Assembly (NCBI GenBank): GCA_023374045.1
Contig: CM041779.1
Location: 930,001 to 994,000, forward strand
Reading direction: 5' to 3'
DNA length: 64,000 nucleotides
Source: Limonium bicolor
Taxonomy: Eukaryota; Streptophyta; Magnoliopsida; Caryophyllales; Plumbaginaceae
The notes beneath the pieces are model-generated. The model was given only the letters and a program-made list of their open reading frames with translations. It ran no database searches and was not told the origin of the DNA. Within the stretch, counting starts at the first letter, position 1; every line of letters begins with the position of its first letter. The position numbers and the translations under genes were made by a program. Shown in pieces: positions 50,987 to 62,890 of this stretch.

Positions 50987-51335
50987 TATACAAACTTTAC
51001 CATGAACATTCCTGATAAGTAATTTCAAGCTAAGAACGACACGTGCAAAAAGGATTTTGTCCCAGCCACTCGATTCATATGAAAGTAGTGTGTAATCATT
51101 GGGACTAAACCATTGATAGACTCAATAGAGTTTGTTATGTTTGTTATCGGTGGTCATTCTAGTAGTGTCTATTGTATTAAGCATTTACTATATTGTCCTT
51201 CTCTTTTGTTTGTTTAGTAACAGAGTCCTCTTCTTTCCCTCTCTCTAAGTGAGCTACATCTTTGAGCTCTAAGAACTCTTAACACAGATCAATGAAAGTC
51301 GTAGGCATTATCCATTGAATCTCCTTCTTCTCCCT
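50987..51335. other. Unassigned
   Basis: Intergenic-looking; CT-rich near 51230. It directly precedes an LTR start and contains no polypurine tract, so it is probably outside that element. Confidence 0.35.
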
Positions 51336-52240
51336 TGAAATACCCCAAATCTAATTAATACCTTAAAACTGTTAAATATTAATGAAGAATTGATCTAAGA
51401 ATAAACCATTTCACGTACGCATGCTAATTTATGCATGCAAATGTTTACGTAAATAAATATTGCGCGTGCGCATGTAAACTCATGCACGCAAACGTAACGT
51501 AAAAATAGTCGTTTTACCGTAAACACTAACGGACGTAATTTTACTAAACGTATTAACGTACTCGTACAAATATTTATGTATGATTATTAACAAGGATTAA
51601 ACTCCTTACATAATGAGCTTGATAAAGAGAGCGACAACAAGGAAAGATCAATACGAACGTTTATACCACTCATAAAATGACAACATTCAATCCACGAACG
51701 CTAATATAATGTCATCTTCGCGTACGCATATAAACACTTACGTACGAACATTAACGGGCATTAAACCCCTTACGAAACAAGCTCAATTAAGAGAGCGCTA
51801 TCCAGGAAAAATCTATACGGGCGTTTATACGACCCGGTACACAATAATGTTCATTGTAAAAACGCGAAAAATACTAACGAGCAACGTAAATATTTTACGA
51901 GCGCTTAGGCAATTATAAATGCAAAAATAAATTAATATACACATTTAAACAATGTAACAACTTATGTTACATAATCTTAATACCTAATATATATCATAAA
52001 TGCATAAGAAATGTCATAACAGTACATATAACAAAATATACAATAATTCCAAACGCTATATTACCGTTTATGTATACCATTTGTGGTACTTGTTTTATAC
52101 AATTTTTCATAGTGAAACAAATAATCACCAAATATACTCATCTTATATATGTATATAACATTAAGATAAGATTAAGATTTTACCTAATATGACTACTATA
52201 CTATACGGTAATATGCTATACTAAGCAAACAAAAAAAAAA
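51336..52240 (+). repeat. LTR start, plus orientation (inverted partner of 60029)
   Basis: Begins TGAAATACCCCAAATC at 51336, then a CG-containing segment (ACGCATGCTAAT, GCGTGCGCATG, TTTTACCGTAAAC). This recurs at 54570-55020 in the same orientation and at 59500-60029 inverted. Segment 51600-51800 holds an extra partial duplication of the TTAACAAGGATTAAACTCCTTA unit. Confidence 0.7.
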
Positions 52241-52248
52241 ACTATAAA

Positions 52249-52476
52249 CTAACCATGCTCGAGCCGGTAATACATATCTACATGTCCCAGAATCCTTTTC
52301 TTCCTTCGAATCTGAACAACACGGGGCCATTTCACAAACCTGCGCATGTCCCCCTTAGGTGGCAAAGCTCCACCGATACCAAACTGCTTTGGCCTCTTCT
52401 CATACAGAGGATTCACTGCCTTCTCTGTTTTCTTCTTGGCTGGAGCGACAGCTTGCACACCTCTTTTGGGAGCCAT
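52249..52476 (-). pseudogene. Captured ribosomal protein L7a (eL8) N-terminal fragment
   Basis: A frame of 75 codons. Residues 1-63 match the N-terminus of plant 60S ribosomal protein L7a: [53 protein letters not shown]. After RIL, where the real protein continues KQRLKVPP, the sequence becomes [12 protein letters not shown] and stops. The real protein is about 260 residues, so this is the first quarter. The frame is intact with no stop or shift. It sits in element sequence between two LTR-derived copies, so capture is more likely than a native gene. It has no poly(A) tail, which argues against a simple retrocopy. Confidence 0.82.
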
Positions 52477-52509
52477 GGTTGACAAAAAAAAAAAAATCCG
52501 TAGCAACAT

Positions 52510-53400
52510 TAATGGTAGTATACTTATACATGATCAAATAAAAAAAAATCCGTAACCAGCTCATGTTAATACCGTAAAGCTGCTATATTAATCAGCAAGG
52601 GAATAATATGAAACATGCTCATCATTACATACATATACATACATAATTATACAAACCGGAAGAACCATTACACAAGCGAGCAAAATCTGTACATGTATAT
52701 CAATAAAAAAAGCAGTAATGTACTTAAGCAAATAAAATTGTCGCAGCCACTAAACATATATACTGCTATGCACATGGACTTAATTAAACATAAGGGAATA
52801 CCATGTATTGACGGTAATACATGTATGAAAATCAAACATAAAAAAATATATGTAACTTGTTCATTTCAACCGGTAATGGAGTCATGTGACAAGATTTAAA
52901 ATGTAAAGCAACATGTAACTTTATTAGTTGTCTACCTAATCATCATATTACATTAATACAAAAGTGTACTCCACCCATCTAGCCATTACCGAAAAACCTG
53001 CACAGAACAAGGAGATTAGATATGACAAGTAATGGAATTAAATACTAGAAGCTAGTTCTAATCTACATCTATATACAAGTTGTATTAGTCAATAATATAC
53101 CAAACTAAGGCAGACCATAAAAAAAAAAAAAACATGCGATCAAGTCTGTACTATATGCCAATCAAAAACGGTAATGTGCTTACAAGCACATGGCTATGGA
53201 ATTAAAGCAGTAGCAATTAACGGTAGTATATGTATACTTTGAGACAAGATTTTAAATTGCAAGTGAATCTAAAGCCACACTACATGTGGATAGCTATTAA
53301 ACAAAATAAAGCTTGTGAATTCGGTAGAGCATACACTTGTGCTCATCAGAGGTTTACAAAAAAAAAAAATGAAGTAAATGAATATACAATTCCATATAAA
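52510..53400 (-). repeat. Element sequence paralogous to 55140-55960
   Basis: AT-rich, with recurring (A)n-TCTGTAG, ACCGGTAAT and ACATGTATA motifs. It includes CCATTACCGAAAAACCTGCACAG near 52982, paralogous to CTTGATTACCAAAAAATCTGCAC near 55938. Non-coding. Confidence 0.5.
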
Positions 53401-53403
53401 TAA

Positions 53404-53634
53404 TCAAACAATTTCATTCTCTTTATCCTCCACAAGCTCACGACAATCTCCATCCTTCTCCACCCATGGTGCCGTCAACCTACAAGAAAAAAAAAGGAGA
53501 AGCATTAGCCATTGAATAAGCAAAAGAAATCTAGTCTTATTTAATTACTTACCTAATAAAATTGACTTGTGAATCACCCCTCATTTCTTGAATCATTGCC
53601 GACAACACATGCTGCATAGGAGAATTATTGGAGC
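53404..53634 (-). pseudogene. Two small spliced exons of unrecognised gene
   Basis: Exon 53553-53634 (acceptor CTTTTAG, donor GTAAGT) joins exon 53404-53479 (acceptor TTCTTGTAG) in frame: NNSPMQHVLSAMIQEMRGD, then SQVNFIRLTAPWVEKDG and a short acidic tail to the stop at 53404-53406. The same donor and intron sequence recur at 56150-56215 in the right arm of the inverted repeat, so this is part of the repeated element. I do not recognise the protein; it may be the C-terminal end of an element gene or a captured one. Confidence 0.4.
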
Positions 53635-53689
53635 CTAAAAGCAAAAGCCAAACAATAAACTAAGACCTCACTTAATATGACAATAATGA

Positions 53690-54562
53690 TGTCTATAATC
53701 AAATAAAACTCTTCCTTTCTTTTATAAAATCACGGCAATTAGCCTTCTCATTTCCCTTGCTGCAACCGTAAGGGTAAGCTTCTCCTCTCTTGCTCTCTTC
53801 TTTTCCTTTCAAGCTCTAAGCTCCATTAATGGAGTTTTAATTTCAATCTTCATTTTTGGTGTTGAATTCCTAGCTTTCTTCATCAAGACTTGAAACAAAG
53901 ATATTCCTAGCAACACTACATCAATTCGGTGCCAATTTATATACCAAGAAGCTGTCTTGAATCAACATCCATCCAAGGAGTAATCAAGGATAACTTAAGG
54001 TATTTTTCATACATGAAAATCCTTAACAAATGTTAATATTCATGTCCGAAAATTTCTACACATTTAAACATGTGTTCTTCATCAAATTTCATGAAGAAAA
54101 ATTGGTTCTCCATCCATCCTAGGAGCACCGAAAATTCAAGGTAAAATGCTTAAGGTAAATCCTTTGAAAACTACTTATAAATCTACTTAAGATCTTTGTT
54201 AAGATCTAACTCCTAAACCCCTTCCTTCTCATGTGTTAATACCAAAATTTGGAGCTACAATTTCCATTGAAGGAAGCTTGGGAATTCAAGGAGAAATCAA
54301 GTACTTAATCATCCTTGATTAAGAGTAAGTTTATTAAGTTAATCCTTAATGTTTAAAGCTTTGTTTAAGCTCATAAATTTTGTACAAAAATTTTGTACAC
54401 ATCTCCAATTAATTAAGGCCGAATTAATGAGATTAATTACCAAGAAAAATAATTATAACTCTTAAGCTAAAGTTGTTATCTTAAGATATAATTTTATGTC
54501 ACAAAAAAATTAATTATGAAGAGTTTAATACATGACCGAATTATCTAGGAGAAATTTGCTCC
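53690..54562 (+). repeat. LTR leader-like segment
   Basis: CT-rich TATAAAATCACGGCAATTAG region followed by AGCTCCATTAATGGAG and repeated TTCAAGGTAAA-type possible donor sites. It parallels the leader segment 22440-22900 of the LARD LTRs in layout. Non-coding. Confidence 0.4.
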
Positions 54563-56037
54563 ATTTTGAGCTACGCATGCTAATTTATGTATGCAAACGT
54601 TACTTAAATTAATATTATTACGCGTGCGCATGCAAACTCACGCATGCAAACGTCACGTAAAAATAGTCGTTTTACCGTAAACGCTAATGGGCGTAATTTT
54701 TCAAACGTCGTAACATACTCGTACAAAACGCTTATGTACGTTTATTAACAAGGATTAAACTCCTTACAAAACAAGCTCAACTAGGAGAGCATCATCTAGG
54801 AAAAATATATGCGAGCGTTTATACGACTCCGTACACATTAACGTTCACTGTAAAAACGCGAAAAAATTACTAATGAGCAACCTAAATATTTTACGATTTT
54901 CTAAGCACTTATAAATGCTAAATTAAATTGATATACACATTTAAACAATGTAACAACTTATGTTACATAATCTTAATACTTGATATATATATCATAAATG
55001 CATAAGAAATGTTATATCATTACATATAACACAAAGTATACAAGTTAAAAATCGGTACCATATAAACCGGTTTTATATACCAATTTTTGGGACTTGTTTT
55101 ATACACTTTCACTTAGTAAAACAATTAACTACCCAATGTACCTACCTTATATAAGGGTATATATTATTATGACAAAATAAACCTATTGATATACATATTA
55201 TAATTACCGATAGTATACTTGTAGTTAACCAAAAGAAAAACCTGTACCAAATCATCATATAAGTAACGATGGTGCATGTGCATATAATAAGCAACAAAAG
55301 TTTGTAGCCATCACATGCAAATAACGTAATATACATGTGTTTATAATTGATGAAATCTGTAGCTAACATGTATATGCGCAACACAAAAAAATCGGTAACA
55401 TGGTAGTCATACCATAAACTTACATATACATAATTAAGTGCATGAAAAAAAAACGGAAGTATATATACTCACCATATATACTACCGTACATGAATAACAA
55501 AGAACAAAAATCTGTAGCCAATTACTATATCATTAATGATAGTCTTGCACTCATAATTAACAAAAGAAAACCTGTAGCAATGGACGGACATACACCTAGC
55601 AATTAATCAAATAAAATCTGTAGTATATATTTCATAGACAAACCGTAGCATGCATAGGTAATTAAAAAAAAAAAAAACTGTCGCATGACATGACATGGTA
55701 ACCTTTAATCTAGTATACATATACAAATCAAACAAAAGTCTATAGTGATCTCCCTTTGTTAACGTGGTATGCATGTGCCAAGTTTGACATATATCGGTAG
55801 CTTTTCTACATTAGTACCGGTTATATATATACACTTAGGACATGATTTAAATGTCTTATTTAACATGTAAACTTTATGAGTCATCCTTCCACATGTTATA
55901 AAATATATTGACAAAATAATACTAGTCCAAATTAGCCCCTTGATTACCAAAAAATCTGCACAAATAAGTCAAGGATTAGCATTGAATAATCAAAAGAAAG
56001 ATACTTACCTAACTAACCACATGACCATGTCTCCAAT
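54563..56037 (+). repeat. Left arm of 1.47 kb inverted repeat
   Basis: Reverse complement of 56126-59962 once the LINE insertion is removed (arms about 1475 and 1490 bp). Begins ACGCATGCTAATT, ends CCATGTCTCCAAT. Differences are scattered single bases and small indels. Confidence 0.85.
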
Positions 56038-56125
56038 GATGAACGTTGATGGCATAATTTCAGCTCCCTACAACCCCTATTTCCGTATGCAAACAAGAAG
56101 AAGGGAGACTAATTCAACTTTTAAA
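56038..56125. other. 88-bp spacer of the inverted repeat
   Basis: Open on the plus strand (MNVDGIISAPYNPYFRMQTR) and running into the right arm to a splice-donor-like TTAGGTAAGT at 56150-56158. A transcript through here could fold into a hairpin with stems of about 1.4 kb. Confidence 0.6.
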
Positions 56126-56905
56126 ATTGGAGACATGGTCATGTGGTTAGTTAGGTAAGTATCTTTCTTTTGATTATTCAATGCTAATCCTTGACTTATT
56201 TGTGCAGATTTTTTGGTAATCAAGGAGCTAATTTAGACTAGTATTATTTTATAAATATATTATATAACATGTGGAAGGATGATTTATAAAGTTACATGTT
56301 AAATAAGACATTTAAATCATGTCCTAAGTGTATATATATATATAACCGGTACTAATGTAGAAAAGCTACCGATATATGTCAAACTTGGCACATGCATACC
56401 ACGTTAACAAAGGGAGATCAATATAGACTTTTGTTTGATTTGTATATGTATACTAGATTAAAGGTTACCATGTCATGTCATGCGACAGTTTTTTTTTTTT
56501 TTTGTTTAATTACCTATGCATGCTACGGTTTGTCTATGAAATAAGCATATACTACAGATTCTATTTGATTAATTGCTAGGTGTATGTCCGTCCATTGCTA
56601 CAGGTTTTCTTTTGTTAATTATGAGTGCAAGACTATCATTAATGATATAGTAATTGGCTACAGATTTTTGTTCTTTGTTATTCATGTACGGTAGTATATA
56701 TGGTGAGTATATATACTTTCATGCACTTAATTATGTATATGTAAGTTTATGGTATGACTGCCATGTTACCGATTTTTTTGTGTTGCTTATATGCATATAC
56801 ATGTTAGCTACAGACAGATTTCATCAATTATAAACACATGTATATTACGTTATTTGCATGTGATGGCTACAAACTTTTGTTGCTTATTATATGCACATGC
56901 ACCAT

Positions 56906-59252
56906 GGACTGTTTTTGCCCCTTTCGGCAGGATCATAGAAGTTCACCGTCCACTGAAGAGAAGAATAGTCACGAACACAAGATATGCGTTCGTGGGGTTT
57001 GAGTCTACGAAACAAGCTGAGGATGCTATCCAAGGAACAAATGGCAAATGGATAGATGGAAATCGAATCGCCTCCCAACTTGCTAGACCTCGCCGAGGGC
57101 TTAGGCAGGTTTGGAAGGTGAAGCCTGCGCCGCCGGATGTTAGTGCATCGCCTAGCGGGGATCAACAACCATCAATACTCCAGCAGGCAAGTGTAACTGG
57201 AGGTGACGCATCAGAGGAACCCCCCAGAGTCCGGCAGCACCTGTCAAGATCTTCCCGTCGGAGATACTCATCCCCAAATTAAATAAAAGTGTCCGTGTTT
57301 GGTCGGTAAAGAGATCTTCAGTTGACGGCGTACGGGCAGGCTTGAATATCGGTGTAGGGATAGCACACGTTATTAGTGTTTCCCTGTATGAGTTTCTAAT
57401 TATATTCAACCAGGAGGAAGAGAAGGTGTCATTTCTAAACCGGCAGAAGTGGAACAAAGAGGACTGGAGAGTCACAACCTGGAGTGAGGAAGAGCCCCAA
57501 CAAAAACGCTTCGCTAGCGTGGCAGTCAGGGGTATCCCTCCACAGGCCTGGAGTGAAAGTTCTGTTAGGGAGATAGTCAAGAGGTTCGGAAATGTTATGT
57601 ATATTGAATCAGATATGGGCAAGCTGCCACACAATCTTGACGTTTTCCTCACAGTGGAAACAAACCATCTTTAAAATCATAAATGATGAGGTTGAGGTCC
57701 TATTCGATGGCAAACTAGCGACGGTGGGAGTAGTAGAATTCTGGTCCGATGATCTCAGTAACATGCACAATGGTACATCGGAGCCTTCGATTGACGTAAG
57801 ACCGGTGACCGACGATCCGACGGAACAGAGGAGCAGTGTACCGTCAGGTGCAACAAACGAAGAGTTTGCTATCATTAATGAGTTCCACATAGGCGGCACT
57901 TTAAATGTGGGTAGTGAATACGTGGAGCAAGATAAAGGAGCAGATTTTTTAAATGCCATGGGGATGATTGTTCCCTCAGGAGCGGGACCAAAAGATAATG
58001 ACCACTTAGAAAGTAGGAATATGTGTCAGACTCTGAAGGACTTGAGGGAAGGAGAACAAACAGAAGGACGCCTGACTGGTCAGAAAAGGAACAAATCCAC
58101 GAACATTACATTAATTAATGGTAGTGGAAGGGTTGGCACTGTTTACTGTGGAGGAATAATTAAGATGAGAAGGTTTGAGGATTATATGGGGAAAAGGATC
58201 GTCATAAAAGATTATGTATATGAGTGCCTAAACCGATCAGTAGTGGAGTGGCAGACAATAAAGGCAGTTGTAGAGATCCTAAAGGGTCTCTCCGATAAAG
58301 ATGACAGAGTAGTGCATGAAAAGTGGAGCCCTGAAATTTCCATTAATGTTACGGGCAGTAGGACCCAACACTTGCTACCAGGCTCTCCCCTTGGGACTGG
58401 ATTGCGAGGCCGTGATCAAGAGCATACTCAGGCGGCGTTGGATTTGGCCATGGGGAAAGGACAAAATTGGAACGATGCAAATTCTACACAATCTGAGACA
58501 CCTGACACCGAAGTGCTTCAAACGGCAGGCTATGGTCACGGTGATGTTGGCTCCCAATCCTTCTCAGTGGGCTTGATTCCCAGCCCATGTAATGGGCGAC
58601 CCACTCCTGTGGATGGGTCCACCCTACCAGAAATTAATCTGAAGGTTGTGGTTTCTCCGGAAATTGTGGCAAGGCATAACAAACCAAGCAAGGGTCAAGG
58701 CAGGAAACCGAATAAAAGATTTGCAACCATCTCTGCTGATGAGGCCCGGAATGTTTTAAATATGGTCAGAGATTACGAATTCACTGTCCATACCCACGGA
58801 GGTCCCTAGCTAACCTTGATCGCATCCTAAGGAAAACGGGGCACAAAAACTAGCACAAAAGGCAACAACAGTATGAAAAAGAATAGAACGTTCCCAACCA
58901 TAACCAAGGGTCGAGAAGGATAGAGCAAAAGGGCATTAATCGTAAAAGAAATATGGAACCAGAACGTGCCCAAAGTTATTCATTTACCAAAGATATGAAG
59001 GATTAATCGGTTGGCCAAGGAAGAATTAAAGATTGCTGGCCCCAGTTCTGCTAATGCTATCAACGTAGCTGAAGGAATTATAAGAATTTTGAACCACATG
59101 ATGTTTTACTGTTGTTTTTTAGTTAGCTATATTTCTGTTGTTTCTGTTACGCGTTTATACGCTGTTGTGTATCTGGCAAGGAGAAATCCATTGCTCTAAA
59201 ACCAGAATTCTGGTTAAACATAGCTACATTTGTAGCCCACTGATAAAAAAAA
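56906..59252 (+). mobile_element. LINE insertion with ORF1 only (2.35 kb)
   Basis: The borders are exact because the other arm of the inverted repeat shows the empty site. Five bases ACCAT are duplicated at 56901-56905 and 59253-59257, and the 3' end is an A run (59245-59252). It starts inside a coding frame, a 5' truncation as in LINEs. There is no reverse transcriptase or endonuclease. Confidence 0.75.
56908..58809 (+). pseudogene. Plant LINE ORF1-like protein with RRM domain, broken
   Basis: First piece (to the stop at 57282): RRM-like, with VFAPFGRIIEVHRPL, then RYAFVGFESTKQAEDAI and NGKWIDGNRI (RNP1- and RNP2-like positions). Its first beta strand is cut by the 5' truncation. Second piece (57342-57674): WNKEDWRVTTWSEEE then VAVRGIPPQAWSESSVREIV and FGNVMYIES, as in plant LINE ORF1 proteins after the RRM. 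Third piece, in another frame from about 57675 to the stop at 58809: VEVLFDGKLATVGVVEFW and a long polar linker ending ISADEARNVLNMVRDYEF. It has two frame breaks. ORF1 proteins bind RNA and chaperone reverse transcription; this copy is not intact. Confidence 0.65.
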
Positions 59253-59257
59253 ACCAT

Positions 59258-60029
59258 CGTTACTTATATGATGATTTGGTACAGGTTTTTCTTTTGGTTA
59301 ACTACAAGTATACTATCGGTAATTATAATATGTATATCAATAGGTTTATTTTGTCATAATAATATATACCCTTATATAAGGTAGGTACATTGGGTAGTTA
59401 ATTGTGTTACTAAGTGAAAGTGTATAAAACAAGTCCCAAAAATTGGTATATAAAACCGGTTTATATGGTACCGATTTTTAACTTGTATACTTTGTGTTAT
59501 ATGTAATGATATAACATTTCTTATGCATTTATGATATATATCAAGTATTAAGATTATGTAACATAAGTTGTTACATTGTTTAAATGTGTATATCAATTTA
59601 TTTTAGCATTTATAAATGCTTAGGCAATCGTAAAATATTTACATTGCTCTTTAGTAATTTTTTCGCGTTTTTACACTGAACGTTAATGTGTACCGAGTCG
59701 TATAAATGCTCGTATATATTTTTCCTAGATGACGCTCTCCTAGTTGAGCTTGTTTCGTAAGGAGTTTAATCCTTGTTAATAAACGTACATAAGCGTTTTG
59801 TACGAGTATGTCACGACGTTTGAAAAATTACGCCCGTTAGCGTTTACGGTAAAACGACTATTTTTACGTGACGTTTGCATGCGTGAGTTTGCATGCGCAC
59901 GCGTAATAATATTAATTTATGTAACGTTTGCATGCATCAATTAGCATGCGTAACTAAAATGATCTGTTTCTAGATCAATTCTTCATTATTTAACAGTTTT
60001 ACGGTATTAATTATATTTGGGGTATTTCA
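59258..60029 (-). repeat. 3' LTR start of the right-hand minus-strand element
   Basis: The minus strand from 60029 begins TGAAATACCCCAAATATAAT, directly preceded (to the right) by a polypurine tract, which makes this the 3' LTR of an element whose internal region is 60030 onward. The LTR runs left into the inverted-repeat right arm; no TGTTACA-type end was found. Confidence 0.75.
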
Positions 60030-60047
60030 ATCTACCCCCCTTAAAAG
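60030..60047 (-). other. Polypurine tract
   Basis: The minus strand reads CCTTTTAAGGGGGGTAGAT, the same as in the LARDs, preceded by GACTTCGGGGCGAAGT, the degraded gypsy polyprotein tail. It sets the orientation of the right-hand element. Confidence 0.8.
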
Positions 60048-60532
60048 GACTTCGCCCCGAAGTCTCATTTCTAAATTTAAATGGTTGTGGGGAATCAAGT
60101 TCCACTAAGTGTTCACAACACAATTCTATTTTTGGGATCAAGTCCCAAGTTCCACTACCTTTAAGTTCGTAGTATATATTCAACATACTATATAGTGTAA
60201 TGATCATGAAAGGTCATCACCAATAATAACTACAATGTAGTGCAACGTAGTGCACTTAGTTCATTCATAGTAGTGTAGCACAATACATATTGACAAGCGC
60301 ATGCATTCACAGAGTAACTTCAACATAGTGTAACGTAGTACACATAATCCACATAGTAACTTCAGGGTAGTGTAACGTAGTACACATAACCATTCATATC
60401 AGTGTAACATAGTACACATTCGCAAGTAAAAAGTTCATAGAATCACAGAGTCACACATGTAAACATACAAATCACAGTGCAACAGTACAACGAAAGTGTA
60501 CGTCTATGCTAAAAATGCTAAAACGCAGTAGG

Positions 60533-60552
60533 CTCTCCCCCCTTAAAAGAGG
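60533..60552 (-). other. Internal polypurine-tract-like site
   Basis: The plus strand reads CTCTCCCCCCTTAAAAGAGG, followed by GTACGCCCACGTACC. It is the counterpart of the 29536-29555 site, which is flanked by GATTACCGTGGGCGTAATC. Both carry a GTGGGCGTA neighbour. Confidence 0.5.
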
Positions 60553-62766
60553 GTACGCCCACGTACCCTAGACTAGTATAACTAGTCGGTAAATAGTGAA
60601 GGAAACTTCACTCTCATTTTTTTTTACTTATGATTAATTTTAAGGATAACCATCTCGGGCTGTAAGACGTTAGGTGTATAGAACACATGTTTTTGGTTAG
60701 GATACATGAAATACGTTGTGCATTCCCTTTGAGCTCAGTAGATAATTCTAACTGATGGGACCACTACGCTTCTGCTGCACAACTCTGATTAAGTAATGTC
60801 CAATCATTCTGGAATAGTCCTAAATGCGCTTCGCAGGTGGTATATTTAAGTTCATTAATGTTCATATGTAGGTTGATGAGTTGTGTTCATCATTACCTTC
60901 GTTTGGTTGTCATTGTTGATCATGTCTGGACTTCTGTCCGTTTACGGGGTATGGCCTCCAAGAATCTATGCATTCTGTGACATGTTCCATAGTGCATTAG
61001 TATGCTTTTATATTTGAATCCCGTATGTATGGGTGAAGGTGATCTACCATCTTATTCGTTGCCGATATTATCCCACCGCTTGTTTAAACTGTCGTGTCAA
61101 CCATAAGTCCAATGGATTCTGGTTCATATACGTGTGTAACACACTTCCAGTTACTTCCTTGTCTTTTCTGGTTGTCTTTCCGTCTCTATATATCTACGGT
61201 TATTGCATGATGCACTTGTCCCTTACATCACGAGACATTCTGTTTTATGTATTCATTGATATATCGTGTTATGCCACTTCTCCAGATTGCCTTGTTGCTA
61301 AGTAACTGTTAGTTGCAGCATTGCTTGGTATTCTTCATTGTATATCCTATTATTGTATGTCGGGCTGCCAATAATATTGTAAGGTTTGCTCTACTTGTGA
61401 TGCTCATGTGTATGACATGCATCTTCCCGTATTCTCCATGGGTAAATATACTCTAAGGTTTTTCTCTCTACGTGGCATATACTGTAATGTAGTTCGCCCT
61501 TGATTTTGATTCTTCATCATTGAGTTCTTTTAGAGTTTCCCTTGATTGTTTTGTGCATGTATGCTTATTCCTGATAGTTGCTTATGACGATGATTCCACT
61601 GGGATTCTTCTCGTCAATATTACTGAGGCGTCTTGCTCTTTATCAGAGTTTCCATTACTCTTTTTAGTTACAGTGTTGGTTACTTCCCGTGTTCTCCACG
61701 CTAGTTGCCTTCACATGTGGGGTACCTTCTTGATATACTACTACTTACCTGTCCAATTTAGGATTTTTTTTTGTCAAGTCCATAAGCTCTCGCACGTTTA
61801 GTTGAAGCATTCTTCTTTCCATGGGTCCTTACCCGATATGTTTACTTATATATTCTCCTTTGATAGTGGTTAGTGACGTAGCGTCCTGATAGTGGGGTTC
61901 ATCATCTTTGTCGATGTTGCTGGTGTGTACTGTGGTTCAGTTGTTGTAGCTGTAAAGTTGTAGTATTCTTCTTGGTCTTGAATTTGTCTTCTATTCATCG
62001 CCTCATACAGTTTGCAGTCACCGGTGCTCAGATCTTGAGTTAATACTGGGTCATATTAAAATTCCTCTCTTTGATCTTCGAGTCATCGTCTCGTGATTCT
62101 GGTATTTGAGTTTACTGTCACTATGTTCAGTTTTCATTTTCAATGTAAAGTATGAGCTACGGTCGAGCCGTGCATCTTGTATATAATATAGAAAGATTTC
62201 CTGTTTTAATTAATTCACCAATTGTCGGTAGTACATACACGATTACTATCGTTTGTTCATCAGGTATACCACAGTAGGGTTCCCGTTAAGGTTTCTAACA
62301 AGGTACAATTTCCTCACAATTCCACATGTTCTTGCGGTTTATGAATCAACTCATGTGAGTATTAGTATAATGTTTCTACTCTTTATCTTCTACCATGCTT
62401 ATAGGTAGGTTCCCATTTAATATACTGTGTTTGAATTCATAAAGAAGGACTTGAAGTCGATCGTTCCCTTCAGATGGCAATATGGCCATAACTTAGAAGG
62501 TAGGTTGAGAATACTCTCATTATAGGTAAATGTCTCTGATCTCATATTTAACTTATTAACATGGCTCATGGTATAATGATAGTTAGTATTTCCCTCATAG
62601 TCGACTATTTTTCTGACATAAGCGGAGTCGCCTTAGTTATTTAATCTCTTCAGGATAACCTGGACAAATTAACTCTTAACTTACATCTTCCACATCTCAT
62701 ATTCTTTATTAGTCAAATTTTATATTAGAATTAAGAATAAATACCTACTCTTCACAGAAAAATTTG

Positions 62767-62890
62767 TGACCACTTGTAAGAAGTCTCAGGAATCATCCAA
62801 CCCTGACGGGGTCAGCGTCAGTGTTGAACTATCCTTCCACACCATTTTGTGTTTGGTTTTCCCTTGATCTGACCAGGATCAAGTTCGACC
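62767..62890 (-). repeat. Conserved block shared with the LARDs
   Basis: Aligns with 25-150 (TGACCACTT, TCATCCAACCCTGA, GTGTTGAACTATCCTTCCAC, CTTGATC, ATCAAGTTC) with substitutions. It is the best conserved part of the two families apart from LTR tips and polypurine tracts. Confidence 0.65.

Larger units (their letters stand above)
56126..59962 (-). repeat. Right arm of inverted repeat (interrupted by LINE)
   Basis: Matches the left arm inverted, from ATTGGAGACATGG at 56126 to CATGCGTAA at 59954; the match stops when 56906-59252 begins and resumes after it. It continues beyond the left arm's extent to the LTR start at 60029. Confidence 0.85.
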
